Source: Lucifuga dentata (Eukaryota; Chordata; Actinopteri; Ophidiiformes; Bythitidae). Taken from it: a stretch of 64,000 bases of DNA. A program made the position numbers and the translations under genes. The notes below the pieces were generated by a model, which was not told the DNA's origin, ran no database searches, and saw nothing but the letters and a program-made list of their open reading frames with translations. The stretch is from the NCBI GenBank assembly GCA_014773175.1, contig VXCM01000424.1, forward strand, positions 124,001-188,000, in the 5' to 3' direction. Positions 38,105 to 50,483 of this stretch are shown in pieces (the stretch's first letter is position 1; the number at the start of each line of letters is the position of its first letter).

Positions 38105-38219
38105 ATGCGAAATACTTGGCTGTGTCCCCGGAGTGCGATTTGGGAATACTGGACATCGCTGATGGCGTGTCTCTTTTGGATTCAGTACTCTCACGGGATG
38201 CCTCATGTTATCCGAATAG
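38105..38219 (+). CDS. grik3: Glutamate ionotropic receptor kainate subunit 3 (GluK3), coding exon 1, partial
   Basis: This is the first coding exon of a kainate-type ionotropic glutamate receptor subunit, a plasma-membrane cation channel gated by glutamate at synapses. The frame gives 38 codons plus one base. It opens with MRNTWLCPRS, has a hydrophobic core (residues about 17-26, TSLMACLFWI) typical of a signal peptide, and ends in GMPHVIRIG, the start of the amino-terminal domain. From memory of the family, the WEYW at residues 13-16 and the GMPHVIRIG match GluK3; GluK1 and GluK2 differ there (for example HVLRFG in GluK2). The exon ends in ATAG followed by GTAAGT, a consensus donor, splitting a glycine codon in phase 1. 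The start has A at -3, and an in-frame TGA at 38057-38059 lies upstream, so the frame does not extend 5'. The remaining exons are not in the window. Subunit assignment is confident, but rests on 38 residues. Confidence 0.92.
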
Positions 38220-38225
38220 GTAAGT
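38220..38225 (+). other. grik3: Splice donor of grik3 intron 1
   Basis: GTAAGT directly follows the codons for VIRI plus one base. It is a full match to the vertebrate U1 consensus at +1 to +6. It puts the intron in phase 1, with the glycine codon completed by exon 2. Confidence 0.9.
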
Positions 38226-38590
38226 TGTTAACATTTACATGAACACTTTGGGTTGTAACCTTGAAAGTTACACCATCTTCATATCATTTCAGTGTGGGTG
38301 ATGATCTGTAACCGTTCCCAAATTTTGGAATCAACAAGCAACGCTTTTCGCCAGCTCGCTTAGACAGGCATCGTGTTAATTTTCATTTAATAATGATCAA
38401 CAGGGGAGCTGTGCGTCGCGGATGATTCTCTCTGAGTTTAAGAATGCCTGCTCCAGTCAGAACAAACAGTGAAATGTGTGTGTTAGTGTGACCTCTATGC
38501 ACCTTGCTTTGTTCATTTTATTTTCTGCAGCCAGCGTTTGGAGAGTGTCATTCTTTTTCAGTCAGCAGCAAAATACACCTGGCAGCAACT

Positions 38591-38627
38591 TTTTTTTTTT
38601 TTTTTTTTNTTTTTTTTTTTTTTTTTT
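38591..38627. repeat. Poly-T tract with assembly gap in intron 1
   Basis: A T homopolymer broken by the N at 38609. Open frames spanning it are artefacts. Confidence 0.9.
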
Positions 38628-39197
38628 CAAAGGATGTTCTGTTACACAAAAAGCTACAGTATCAAATAACAAAATTCTACTCCGCTGGAAAGTTTCAGAT
38701 AATATTGCATAATTTATCCACGCGGATCAGTGAAGTTTTATCTGTCTCTCACACAGAAGCACAAGCAGTTTTGATCAAAGTTGACTTGTCCTTCCTCCCA
38801 CGAGAAATAAAGAAGCCAGGTTGTGTTGTCTCTGACTCTCTCAAATCACTCAGCCAGGAACAATGTGAGAATTGTCATTCGGAGACTGGCGATGCGATGA
38901 AACATTGCGCGCCGCCAAGAGACAAGAACAGAATGAAGATCAATACTGTTTTTGTCGCCAGGCAAATCGTTTTTGACATTTGGCTGAGTGCCATGCAGGA
39001 CAATTATTCAAAATGGCATTGGCCCATATTAACATACCACCAGGACACTGGAGTACAAACAGAGACAATAAATGAAGACAATGGCATGGTAGTTTGTCTT
39101 TAAGCGGAGATAGAAATGCAGGAAATGGATGATTGTTTGAAACTGCAAATTCTGTTTTAAAAGTTCTCCACCCAGACGTAAAGGGCCTGATATAACC

Positions 39198-39248
39198 ATT
39201 TATTTATTTATTTATTTATTCATTCATTCATTCATTCATTCATTCATT
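39198..39248. repeat. Compound (TTTA)n(TTCA)n microsatellite
   Basis: About five TTTA units change to about seven TTCA units. Confidence 0.9.
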
Positions 39249-42186
39249 GTATGACATATCAGCAAATCACCCACACCTCACTCAAATTTTGTCATACACA
39301 ATTTCTGTCAAACCCAGTGGGTGGGAGCATTGGTTCAAATTAAATTTATTAGACTTAAACAGAATAAAATAGCTACAGTTTGCAGCACTGTAACTTGGGT
39401 GGAAGCTGGCAGACACCCTGCGTATTTGCATTTAATGTAAATATTGAAAGATGTTAAGAGCAACATAATGCACAGTGAGTGAGTGGAGAGTGATATTTAG
39501 TGCTGAGCATCACGCAGGCCCAGCGTGTCCTGGTGATTGAATGCTGCACTCTGTGGAGCTGTGACTCCTCTGACTTTGCTGTGTACGGACTTTACTGATG
39601 TCTTAGAAGCTGCACAAATCCTCCAAGCTTTGTTCTTACTGATCTGAAATGAAATATTTTGGTTAAAGGGACAATTTTTTTTTTCTGTTCTCCTCAGCAG
39701 CAGCTTCAATGTAGACCTGAAATAGACTGTGACAAGCTTTGTTTTTTGAAAAAAAAATGTCAAAGTGCTGAGACAAATTTACCTTGAAATGTGCTACAGT
39801 CACACAATTGCTTTTTATAGAATTTATCAGTTTTTGTAGTGCAGGTTCAGTTGGATTTCTGCATTCTTTAGATTGTACTTTTGTTAAGTGGCTGAGAATG
39901 GGACATGCAGGAGAAGGTCTCTGAATTTGCCTCAATGTCACAAACAAGAATATTCAAAGGCTTACTCAGAGATGCATCTTCTTATGATCTTTTAAAGTGT
40001 GTTCTTGCACAGAGGCTGGTTGTGTATCCGTTAATTTGTTCCATTTTTAATCCTGTGTAAATAAAATAAGTATTACAACATTTTATGTAACCTGATTTGC
40101 AAAATTGTGAAGCAATTTAGCTTTTGTTTAGTGTTAATTGTGGTTAGAGTCAAAGGTGCGTAGAAGACAAACTGCGTGTGCGTGTGTGTTATTGTAGATA
40201 GTACTGTCTAAAATAGGAAGTTAGTATTCACAATTTGTTGATTCGTTTAAGAATGAGTGGCAAGTTGAGTGAATGAGTGCATCTTTTTTCCCTTTTTTTT
40301 TTTTTGGTTTGGTACTTGGTGTGCAAATGTGTATGTGATGTGTGTCAGCCTCACCACAGAAACCAACAGAGGGCTCTGTTAGAGTCAGTGCGCCATGGCC
40401 AACATGGAGCATTATAGCACTGGTTACCAGCACAAACAAATCAGTGAAAAGCGTGGAGGTGGGCGGGTGGAGTTGAGCGCGGTGCTCTCTGTCTGTGCCG
40501 TGTCTGCTTCTGGTTTGGTGGCTCGTGCAGTTCTCCAAGTACACCATCTGTGTAATGGTGGGCATCCAAGGTAGAGTTGTTGCCATTGATTTTAGTGCTT
40601 TTACAGCGCATTGCTCTAAGTTGAGGCCAGATGGTCGCCTCGTCTCATTCTACGGCTTCTATTTGTTGGAGGGAATAAAAGACTACTCCTCTATTTGTCC
40701 TTTCACACGCTGTGCTTCTCTTTATTTTCCTTTCCTCTGGTTTTTTTTTTCTTATGTTTTACTACATCTCATCTAATCTAGGAGCCATTTTCGTTGATAT
40801 TGCGATGTTACTAAAATAAAGATGTAAGCGTGGCGGATGTGGGATGCGATTTTTGCTTGCTTTCAGAACGTGGCTTTGTTTGCTGATGCCTGTCATTAGA
40901 TCACATTTTAGCCAATATGGAAATATGAATCATATAAAAACCAGCATATTGATTGTTTTCATTGAATATACTGATGTACATGAGAGCCTTTTACTGCAAC
41001 CCCCGTGAGCAGCTTTCTATCTACAAAAGCATCAGAAAGGGATTGATCAATTTTGAAATTTAAGATATATATCATAGTGACCCTTTGCATAATAAATCTA
41101 ATCGTAAAGCATGATGACAGATCATTATATTTTGTCTCTTTCATCTGTGGATTGATGAAACTAATTTATCACAAGTTGTCTCTTATATTTCTCAGTGATG
41201 TATTCACTGTCTGACAGGGATTTATTGAAAAATCAATTACTTTATCTACCTAATACTTTAAGCACTTCATCAGTGCCAGTTAATCAATTTCCCTCATTTA
41301 TTCATGTTGATTTCATTTCCTTTGCTTCTCATTTTGCTGGTATAACACTGAGTCAAAGAATTTTCACTTAGCTTCCCTAAAATGCTTTATATAATCTCAG
41401 ACCTATTGCCTTAAAAATATGCTGAAAAATGTGTGGTACATAAAAACTTGTGCGCAGTGTGACCTCTCAAAAGCCTGAGTAGGAGAAATAAGGTTTGCGG
41501 TCATCACTTTGGTTGATGTCTCCAAACACAGATCCACTTCAGAGGCTCGTCTTTATCATAGAAGTTTTCATGTGATTGGCTCTTCCAGCGAGCTGTAAAG
41601 AGCACGCTCTCAACTCACGCACACCCCGAAATCGTCCTCGGCGAGGTTTGTGCAAATGTCTCATCTGAAAGGACTCAGAAATATTTCAAGAGACTGCGAA
41701 AAGTTGTAACAGCACTTCACAATTCTGCTTTTAACAAAGTCTCACCCTTATGTGAGAATTAGCCACAGGAGAGGTTAGCAAAGAGAGCGAAGAGGAGGAC
41801 AAAAGGTGATGCATAATGGAGAGATGCTGCATCAAAAGTTGTATCAGATTAAGATGGCCATCAGCTGCTGAGTGGAAATGAATATTTCATTTTCATCTAA
41901 ATTTAATCTCTCCCCAGATAGATTGAGGAAGCAGGGAGATGCCTGCTGGAGCAGTCTTGGGAATGGGGAGTTGTCGTGGTGAATATGAACAAAGGCTGGT
42001 AGAGGTCACAGAAGAATTGAATACAAGCAGAAGCTTCTTTGATGTGTAATTCTATTATCCATTGGAGAAAGCAGAGATTGAAGTGGGAGGAATACGACAG
42101 TTGTTTTACCTGCACTAACACACTCCCCTTCATCCACTTGCATAAACATGGAACTATGAAGAAATAGCGGAGGTCCTCTTTTTCTG

Positions 42187-42189
<3 letters not shown>

Positions 42190-42237
<48 letters not shown>
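42190..42237. repeat. (TC)24 microsatellite
   Basis: A pure TC run. It explains the RE/ER and SL repeats in spurious frames on both strands. Confidence 0.97.
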
Positions 42238-42240
<3 letters not shown>

Positions 42241-43198
42241 CTCACTCCCGGGCAAATCACACATGGACACCCACCATATAATGCCATACTCCATCCACAA
42301 CATTTTCCAAAACATATGTCTGGTCTCACTGGGCCTCTTGTACACAATCCAATTCCATTCTCTCTGTCAGCACACTCGCAGCTCGTCATTAGCTTCAATC
42401 TCGCTGATGAGAAACAGCAGATGTTCGTTTTGTTGAGCAGAGGGCCTGTCTCTGAACATGCTGTCTTCTGTACTTGCCTGTGATCCTGTTTATATGCGTT
42501 AGAAGGGAACATTCTACTTCCACAAACAAATATGTGCTTCAGGCTCGATATATCCTGCCATTTTGAAGCATGGCAGTTTTCAGTGTATTTTAATGAAGTC
42601 CAAGCCAGAATATTAAATAAACAGTGAGTATGTCTCAGGAAAGGTGTAATAAATGCTTAATGCTTTGTCATATGCTCAAAATATGTCTGGTGTTAGTCTA
42701 ACACTAACAAGACTTGAGTGTGAAAAAGCAAGAGCAGGTACTTAACTCCTTGTTCAGTCACACATAATAATGATCATCCAATAATCCGAGCCACTAGGGG
42801 CTAATAGAGTGGATCTACCAACCAGTAAGATAATCCTGTGACACAGCAGGGTCCTATCAAGCCCCGGCTAGCTTAGCCTAGCCACGGCTCACACACCAGA
42901 TGGTGTTTTCATATCTTTCTACAAAGTGGTGCTCCATAGTGAAAGGTCTGCTGAAAGCATATGCTTCTGATGCATATTTAAATAAATAAGGTGGTTTATT
43001 CCTTATGGTCAAAAATTTAATCGTTTTCTTTAACTAGCTGTTAAACTTATGAACGTATTTGCATTTTTTTTTAAATTAATTAATGGTGCATTATTTTTTG
43101 CAATCAATCCTTGCCATGTAAAACCATGTCAGAGTCCATGCAGAAATGTCCATCAGAATAATAGCTTGATTGATTTTGTCCTCATCTTTGTGATTCCA

Positions 43199-43213
43199 CC
43201 CCCCCCCCCNCCC
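43199..43213. repeat. Poly-C tract with assembly gap
   Basis: A C homopolymer broken by the N at 43210. Confidence 0.85.
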
Positions 43214-44447
43214 GGAGACTCGATGCCATTATCGCAGGATGTGTGCTTTTTGGATTTGACAGTGTGTTGAAATTCCTGGCATGTCAATGTGGGCTATTTC
43301 CCTGTGAATGTTTCTGTACCAAGGCAATGAATCAAATTTCATGCTCTAGCCATTTGTCTTTATTACGTGCCCTTGTCCTTTGCATTTGACTCTCCCATCT
43401 CAGCCTCCTCGAGGCTCCACTAGAAAAGTCAAATAACATCAAACCAGTCTGAGAAGAGAGCTTGATCACGGGGCGTTTTGCTTCCTGGGTCATGCTAGCA
43501 ATATACATAGTTAATTAGAATGATCTGGTTGGAGGTAATTTGGTGATTATTTTTACATTTCAGCACGAGGGAGCAATTTGTCTTCACTTTTCCAGACACT
43601 CATACTGTATACATACATATACACAGAGAACTGCAGCAAATGAGCGAGGGTGGTTGCAGAGATGAAGCTTGGGGACTCTTAATTACCTTGAACCTTTTGA
43701 TCCCAATTTTAAAACCCGCCATGTTGCATTGCTGGCGCCTTTTGTGTGTTGCCCCAAGCCAGATAAAACTAAGCTTTATTCCTGTGCCTTTCACCATTCA
43801 GCAGAGCAGCGTTCGCTTTGCCATCCCTCATCCAAGCTTCAGCCTCATCCTTATCTTACCCCAGACGCTCTGTGTAAACTTGGCCACCTTTGACACCCCA
43901 GTTACATACAATTGCACACGTGCATTACAATACCAAGACCTTTTCTTCTTTCAGCGTAAAAGCAATCAGGATTTGACAGTAGAGGTATCAGTTGAAATGC
44001 AGAGGTTTAAATCCTATTTAACTTGGGATAAAGACAATGAATGGAGTGATACTATTTCATCCTGCCCTTTTAATCAAGCTCTCATTGTTTTAGGTGCACT
44101 GCAGATGTGTGTTAGTTGTGTGATTTCCCTCTAATTGTTGTGCCATGACTGTAAGGCACGTGTGTGCATGGATATGTTTTTTGTTTTGCTTTTTTGAGAG
44201 AGAGTGAAAGAGGGAAAGTGTGTATATGTGTGAGTGAGTGTATGCTTGACAAGGGAATGCATAAGGGGAGCTGGCATAGAATCCCTGGAGCATAGGGGTA
44301 GAGCAGGAGTTACTAATCAAGTGTGAGAGAGTAGGCTAGAAAAGACTCACCCTCTATTTTCCCTCCAGAGAGAAAGAGAAGGAACAGATAAGACAAAACT
44401 CCTCAGGCCAAATCCACTACAAATGAATGGCTATCTCCAAAAATATC

Positions 44448-44470
44448 GGGGGGGGGGNGGGGGGGGGGGA
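44448..44470. repeat. Poly-G tract with assembly gap
   Basis: A G homopolymer broken by the N at 44458. Confidence 0.85.
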
Positions 44471-45399
44471 GGAACAGAGATCTATTCCTCCACATTCTGC
44501 CTCACACGTTTTTCTTTTTCACCCCAGCAGTAACAAATACAAGAGCTACCACACAGAACTGCATAAGTCGGGGTGTTACCTCTCTAGCCCCCGTGCTCAT
44601 CCCTCAACTGATGGATAGCCAGGAGGTTGGAAGCCAATGTCAATTTAGTTAACACAGCCAATACCCAGAAGATTCCACTCAGCACTCGTGCTATGTGTGT
44701 AGGGAAGACAGTCTGGGCTGGTCTCTCCTGTCTCACTGAAGTTTTACTGGCTGCTGATCTTCTGTCCAGGTTGCCCCTGGAGAGCAGTGTGGTTAGCCGC
44801 AGAATGCTCCCTCGTGACTCATCTGAAGACAGCTTGTCTGCATGGGACCAGCTTCAGATATGTGGAACAAGACAGAGATTCTCATTGACAGGGAGGAGAT
44901 GAGGGAAGATTGTGGGCGGCTTGGGATTCGGTCTACAATTTAGTAAAGCTATTCATGATGCTGATATGAATTAAGGCCTTTAATGTAAAGCCAGGAAGGT
45001 AGTAACGGTCCCTGAGGTTTTTGCCCTTTTAGATGCGGTTTGAGAAATAGAATATTTAGAGACACCTGTCACAGGCTTGGATGTTATTTGAGGAGATTAT
45101 AGCATTTGATTAGTCTATCATTGAAACAGCAGGTTGATTATTTCTTTGAAATCAATTTGCTATCACACAGAGGTAATGAAGAATATGTTTGCTGATTGTT
45201 TTGTTTCCAAATCATGTTTTCCAGTCTAAACATGCTTTTTTTTCTTTACCTACAGTTTCAGTATTCAGTCTGTGCAGTCTTCCAAAAAGCATTTTTAAAA
45301 TGTAAAGAACATTTTGCTAAATTCTTGTACTTTTTTAAAAACTCAATTTATATGAATAGACGCGATTATACTGAGTTTTAAACATTAACCTGCAAAAAA

Positions 45400-45431
<32 letters not shown>

Positions 45432-47542
45432 ACCTTTTAGTACTGCATTTATTATGTGATTTTCTTAATTCCCACTTTGTTGCGGCAGTTAATATTTATC
45501 TGGCTAAAACATCAGTTCCAACAAAACCAGACAGAATAAAAACACACTAATATACCAAAATAACCCTCCCTTGGACTCTTTAACCTCATATTTGTATTTT
45601 AAATTGTCTATAGGAAAAAAAAGGAGAATTAATTCTGTGAAAGCAAGCTAATTTCTGAAAGTAAGCAGGAAAACTACCAGCTACGCTTCTAATTGCTTTT
45701 CACCAAGAGTGACTATAATGCCATGAAATTTGCCCATGCCACAACAGTCTGCAATCAGCAAGTATTATCTGCCTTGATGAAAAGGATCAACTGAAGTAAC
45801 ACTACAACAATCATATGCAAATTTTCTGAGACATCTGCAGTATATTAGACTGATTATTTTAAACAATGCATGTCCTTCTCATCTGCCATTTAATCAGAAA
45901 TGCCATTCTACATTAACGTTCAGTATCATTGCTGTCATAATTATATCTTTCTTTGAAAGCACATTGTGTCCTTTATTTGATATCGACAACGTTTTTGACA
46001 GCACACTGAACATCAATATTTAGACGGTGGTAGGCTGTGTGGATACCTGCAGAACGTGAAATAAAATGCTCAGTTTAGTTTGATGGCACCAGTGGCTGGC
46101 AAAATGTAAAACTCTTTTGAGGTACAAAATGCAACAACAACTACTCTTCACTGTAATTAACTATCTAGACAAATCTATTAAGAAAATTCAATATTACAAA
46201 TGAAAGGTCGATTAAAAATGTCACAAATTGCAGATTGAGTAAGGCTTTTAATGGTGGTAAATAAGCACAGTTAAAACTATCAGGTAGCCATTATACCTCT
46301 GTAGCTTGCATTTCTATCTTACATTCATGCACATTTCAATGTATAAACAATTTTATTACACATTTCCCTTAGTCATTAGAGCTTAAAACTACTGTTATTC
46401 AGTCATTTACACTAGACTTGCCATTTTAATTGTGCGTTGCATTTACAAGGAGATTTTGTTGGAGTGAGCGGTATTGTACTTGAAGACATTTACAACCATC
46501 AGAATATTGATCACATTTAAAATAATTGGCATCATGTTGGCATCACAGAATTAATGCTCAGTTAATGTCCTGCTCAGCCTCCCCCTGTACTGTTCACATA
46601 TGGATCATCTGTCTGCCAGTAGCATAATTACTTAAGATGTGGTTAGGCCTTTTCCCATGTCCTGCATAGAGTACTGCTATACAGTATAAAGGCAGAGAAG
46701 TCTCTTAATAAAACTCTTTAAAATAGTCCTAAAACAGTGCATTGATTAATCGATTTTGATAACAATTAATTGTATTACATATTAAATCAAATTAACAAAT
46801 TTTTCCTGCTATTAATCATAACATTCCCTGAAAAGAATCTTATCTTCCTCTTGAAGTTACTTTGAGTCCCAAAAGTCTTAATACAAATATAAAGATCTGC
46901 CAGTGCAGTCAGATTTATTTATTCATTTATTTATTTATTTTTGAGTTGCTTCCAATGTAATTAATGTTGTTTTGAGAACTTTCTAAGAAATAATTGCCAT
47001 AATCTGGAAACAAGACAAAATTAAGTGATTCAGTGAGCTATAATTACAATGGCAATTTGAGAAAATTAAAACAAATTCAAGAAAACATTTCAGCCAAATT
47101 GACTGAATTGAATGCTAAGAAAGGTTTTGCTGTTTGCAATGAGTAGGTAATATAAAAATATAAAGACAATAAATTAATTAAAAAAGAATATTGCATACTT
47201 TAAAAAACAAAAATAAACAGACACAAGGCAGAACAATGTCTAAATCAAAGTTAGACTTCAGCATCCTTTGTTATATATGCATGTCTCTTATACCCAGCAT
47301 GTGGGAAAATCAGAGATTTAACCACATAAAAAGGAGGGATGACTTTAAAAAAAAAAGGTGGAAATCTCCTTTTTTCCCTTCTTTGGGGCCTTTTGGAGGC
47401 CAGGGGACAATCTGCAGGATTTGTGAGCTATTTTTCCAGTCTGTAATGATGGCTGGCACGAGATGAGACGGATCAGAGGCCTCATATTCGCTGTCAATAT
47501 TCTGCTCAAGCATCAGAGGACACTGATGACAAGATGAGTTTG

Positions 47543-47596
47543 GTGTGTGTGTGTGTGTGTGTGTGTGTACGCATGCGCGCACATGTGCATGCGTGC
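47543..47596. repeat. (GT)n with 54-bp purine/pyrimidine alternation
   Basis: A GT run continues into TACGCATGCGCGCACATGTG and CATGCGTGC without breaking strict purine/pyrimidine alternation for 54 bases. This is a strong candidate for left-handed Z-DNA under negative supercoiling. Confidence 0.9.
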
Positions 47597-48330
47597 CTAT
47601 TAGTGCAGGGATTCTCTCCAGCCACTGTCAAACTTTAAAAGGAGGACATGAGAAGACTTTGCCTTCAATCATCTGCTATGATGCATCTGAGCACCAGTGA
47701 AGTCAGAGCACCATCAAGCTTTCACTTGTTAGAGTTTTGTTAATTGATTTATTAATTCCATTTTTTGAAACATGCTCTGCTAATAAACTAAAATCCGCCT
47801 TTTCCCCATTCTTGTAATCCATTCCTATTCCCCATCTTCCTTTCCTCGAGACAAAAAGTAACCATTTATTTGATGTCCTGCTCTGTTAAGATGGTAAAAG
47901 ATAAGCTTTTGTTTGGGTTTCATTCACTTAGTATTCAGCTTTTCTTGTCAGACAGGGGATGTGCTGCTAACATATGCTCTTTGTGCTAATCCCTTGCCAG
48001 GGTAAAATGAGAACTCCCATCTCCCACCTTTCCTGACCCACACCCCCTCCTGCCTCCTCATCACACTATATTACAAGACTTACATTTCAATTTGCAAGCC
48101 CAATCACAGGGATCTTATGAGCTGCTAGTTGTAAGACTAGTGAGCCACATTCAATCCTCTACCCTGCTGCTTCCAATCCATTTATGATTATTTAACAATG
48201 TTAAAGGGCTTGAATTGGCAGATTGCAGAACCCAAAGGGTTTTCCTTTTTTTTTGATGAGTAATCACCAACTTCTTTCAACAGGTTATTTTTCATACATT
48301 GTTAGATTGCTCCAACCAGCCACCTTTGCT

Positions 48331-48600
48331 TCACCCAGTTCTCCCCTGGTCATCTGTGCATCTTGATTTGAGAGTCGATCGTGGGGGGCGGATGGGAGGT
48401 AGTGGAATAACGGCACATGGAAATGGGCTTCTGATTGCCTTCCTTCCTGCGTGGTGATGGAGGGCTTGAGTGATCGCGTCCATAGATGGAGCCCCTCCTT
48501 GGGGGTTGATTAGCTGTGGAGCATGGAGCCCTGAAGCTCCAGTGACACAGTGGCTCATCAGACCCCGAGCAGCCAGTCAGAGACCCCTTTGATTGCAGGG
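48331..48600. other. GC-rich block in intron 1, function unknown
   Basis: This stretch is clearly richer in G, C and CpG than the surrounding intron (for example GTCGATCGTGGGGGGCGGAT and GATCGCGTCC). It has no recognised coding or repeat content. It could be a conserved regulatory element, but the sequence alone does not show that. Confidence 0.25.
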
Positions 48601-49807
48601 TGTTTCATAATTGCCCCCATTCTGCTTTAGTGTCCGGTGTGCCACCATCTCATCTTCATGGCAGAGAATGCACCTTGCAATGTTCTTTTCCTGAATGTAC
48701 AATGCTTTCATATAAAAAGAATATGACATTTAAAAAAAAAAAAAATCACAATACCATATGGTAATGCTCTCAGTATATCAACATACAGCTTGAATATTCT
48801 CAAAATGTGCAGTTGTGTGTTTCTTATTTCTGAGGTTAAAATTGATATTTTTAGAGACATTAAATTGCCAATAAAAGAATCCATTTGTCATGGGAATGCA
48901 GTGTTATAATATTGCATATTGAATTCCGTGGCCATAAAGTTAGTCTGAATTGACTCATTGCAGACGGAAATAAATGTATGTTTATGTTAGAGTACCGCAT
49001 CCTTTTTCTCTGGCTCTGTCAGCCAGCATCAATAGCTGAAACTAGGACCTTTGAGCACAGCAATTGACAAAGAATGGCCATAATGGCATTTACATTCAAG
49101 TTGGCAGATATGACTGAAAGTTAAAAGTTAAATCAATAATTTCTGGCACAGGTTATTGGTTCATGTAGGTAAACAGTGAGAGTTTAGACTCACAGAAATT
49201 ATGAAATGGATTAATTATTATGTCTTGGCATCAGTCATTCAAAACCTGCTGCAGTGGTCAACCATAGTTTAGGAACCAAAATGGGTTTAATTGCCTCTTA
49301 TTTGTTGGTAACTTCAAGTTTTTAGAGCATTTAGAGGCAAAAACACTGTACTTCCAAGCTGTGTCTTGACATTGTCACAACAGATCAGTGGAGGAGGAAG
49401 TACTCAAATCCTATATTTAATTTAAAAAGTATTCCATTATATTCTGAATTCTAAAAGTAAATCCGTTGAGCAGTAAAGTGTACTCAAGTATTCAAAGTAA
49501 AGGTATTTACTATACATTGTACACAGAGTGTAAATTGTTGATACATCAGTATGTATCTGGAAAATGTGAGTATATTAATAACAAAAATCCCAAGTTTGAA
49601 AAACAAGGTTTTTCTTCCAACTGTATATAAATAACTGTATATGTCCAATTTTGAAACAAAATAATGACAGTTCAGGAATGAAATGAGAGGAATTCTTAGA
49701 ATTGGAAATAAGTATTTCTGAGATGTCTAGTTTGCATTGTGCATTTTGCTAAAGCAAAGCTGAGACACAAAGCTTTTGCCTGATGCCAGCAATATATTGT
49801 CATGTTG

Positions 49808-49838
<31 letters not shown>

Positions 49839-50078
49839 TTACCAGTAACAAGAGTCATCTACAGAGCCCGGGAGGGCTCAAGGAGAAAAAAATCTAAGTC
49901 ATGCGCACAAAAAAATCTAAGTCATGCGCACAACTTACTAACTCATTCGCACGACTTACTAACTCGTTCGCACGAGTTACTTGACTGACAGTTCAGTGAA
50001 CCGGAAGAAGAACACAATTTTACTGTCTTCAGAGTTGCTTCTTGCACTGCTCAGAACGGAGCAAGCTAACGGTGACGT

Positions 50079-50429
50079 ACCTGTCAACACTCCCGTTTTC
50101 ACCGGGTTTCTCCCGTATTTTCACCCCCTCTCACACCATGCTCCCATTTGGTAATTTCTCCCATAAATCTCCTGTGTTTTGACAGTTATACCAAATCGTA
50201 ATTGGCCCAATCAAGTTGTTTCGGTCATTCTGCTGCACACGAGTGAGGCGCGCTTGCCAGGGGACACCAGAAGCCAAGTGGAACCAAAGTTGATTGAAAC
50301 AGTTTCTCGTAGGAGCAATAAACAAACATAATACCATCATGCTAGCAAAGCTTTCGATGAGACAATTGGGACGGGCTGGGATGGGGTGTCATGTCCCAGA
50401 AAATCTCCCGTATTTCAATATTGACAGGT
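50079..50429. mobile_element. ACCTGTCA-type MITE nested inside the TACAGAGCCC element
   Basis: The left end ACCTGTCAACACTCCCGTTT and the reverse-complemented right end ACCTGTCAATATTGAAATAC, followed by ACGGGAGATTTTC, are inverted termini. Internal CTCCCGTATTT blocks repeat on both sides. Length 351 bp. A related end occurs at 60955. The flanking bases do not give a clean target duplication. Confidence 0.65.
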
Positions 50430-50439
50430 GTGCAAGTTG

Positions 50440-50441
<2 letters not shown>

Positions 50442-50483
<42 letters not shown>
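50442..50483. repeat. (AC)n microsatellite with assembly gap
   Basis: About twenty AC units ending at the N at 50484. Confidence 0.95.

Noticed and set aside
37537..38106. 189-residue open frame on the minus strand over the grik3 leader
   Set aside because: It lies antisense to the CpG block and leader, includes translated poly-T, and matches no known family. GC-rich DNA with few stops explains it.
38504..39103. 199-residue open frame just inside intron 1
   Set aside because: It depends on a TTG start, reads through a homopolymer containing an N, and has no recognisable domain or splice signals.
42006..42512. 168-residue minus-strand frame with an RE-repeat segment
   Set aside because: The charged repeat is only the translated TC/GA microsatellite.
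43640..44134. 164-residue open frame in intron 1
   Set aside because: No domain recognised, no codon bias, and it lies in ordinary AT-rich intron.
44627..44902. 91-residue open frame with a plausible composition
   Set aside because: It starts on TTG, not ATG, has no flanking splice sites that I can support, and the peptide is not recognised.
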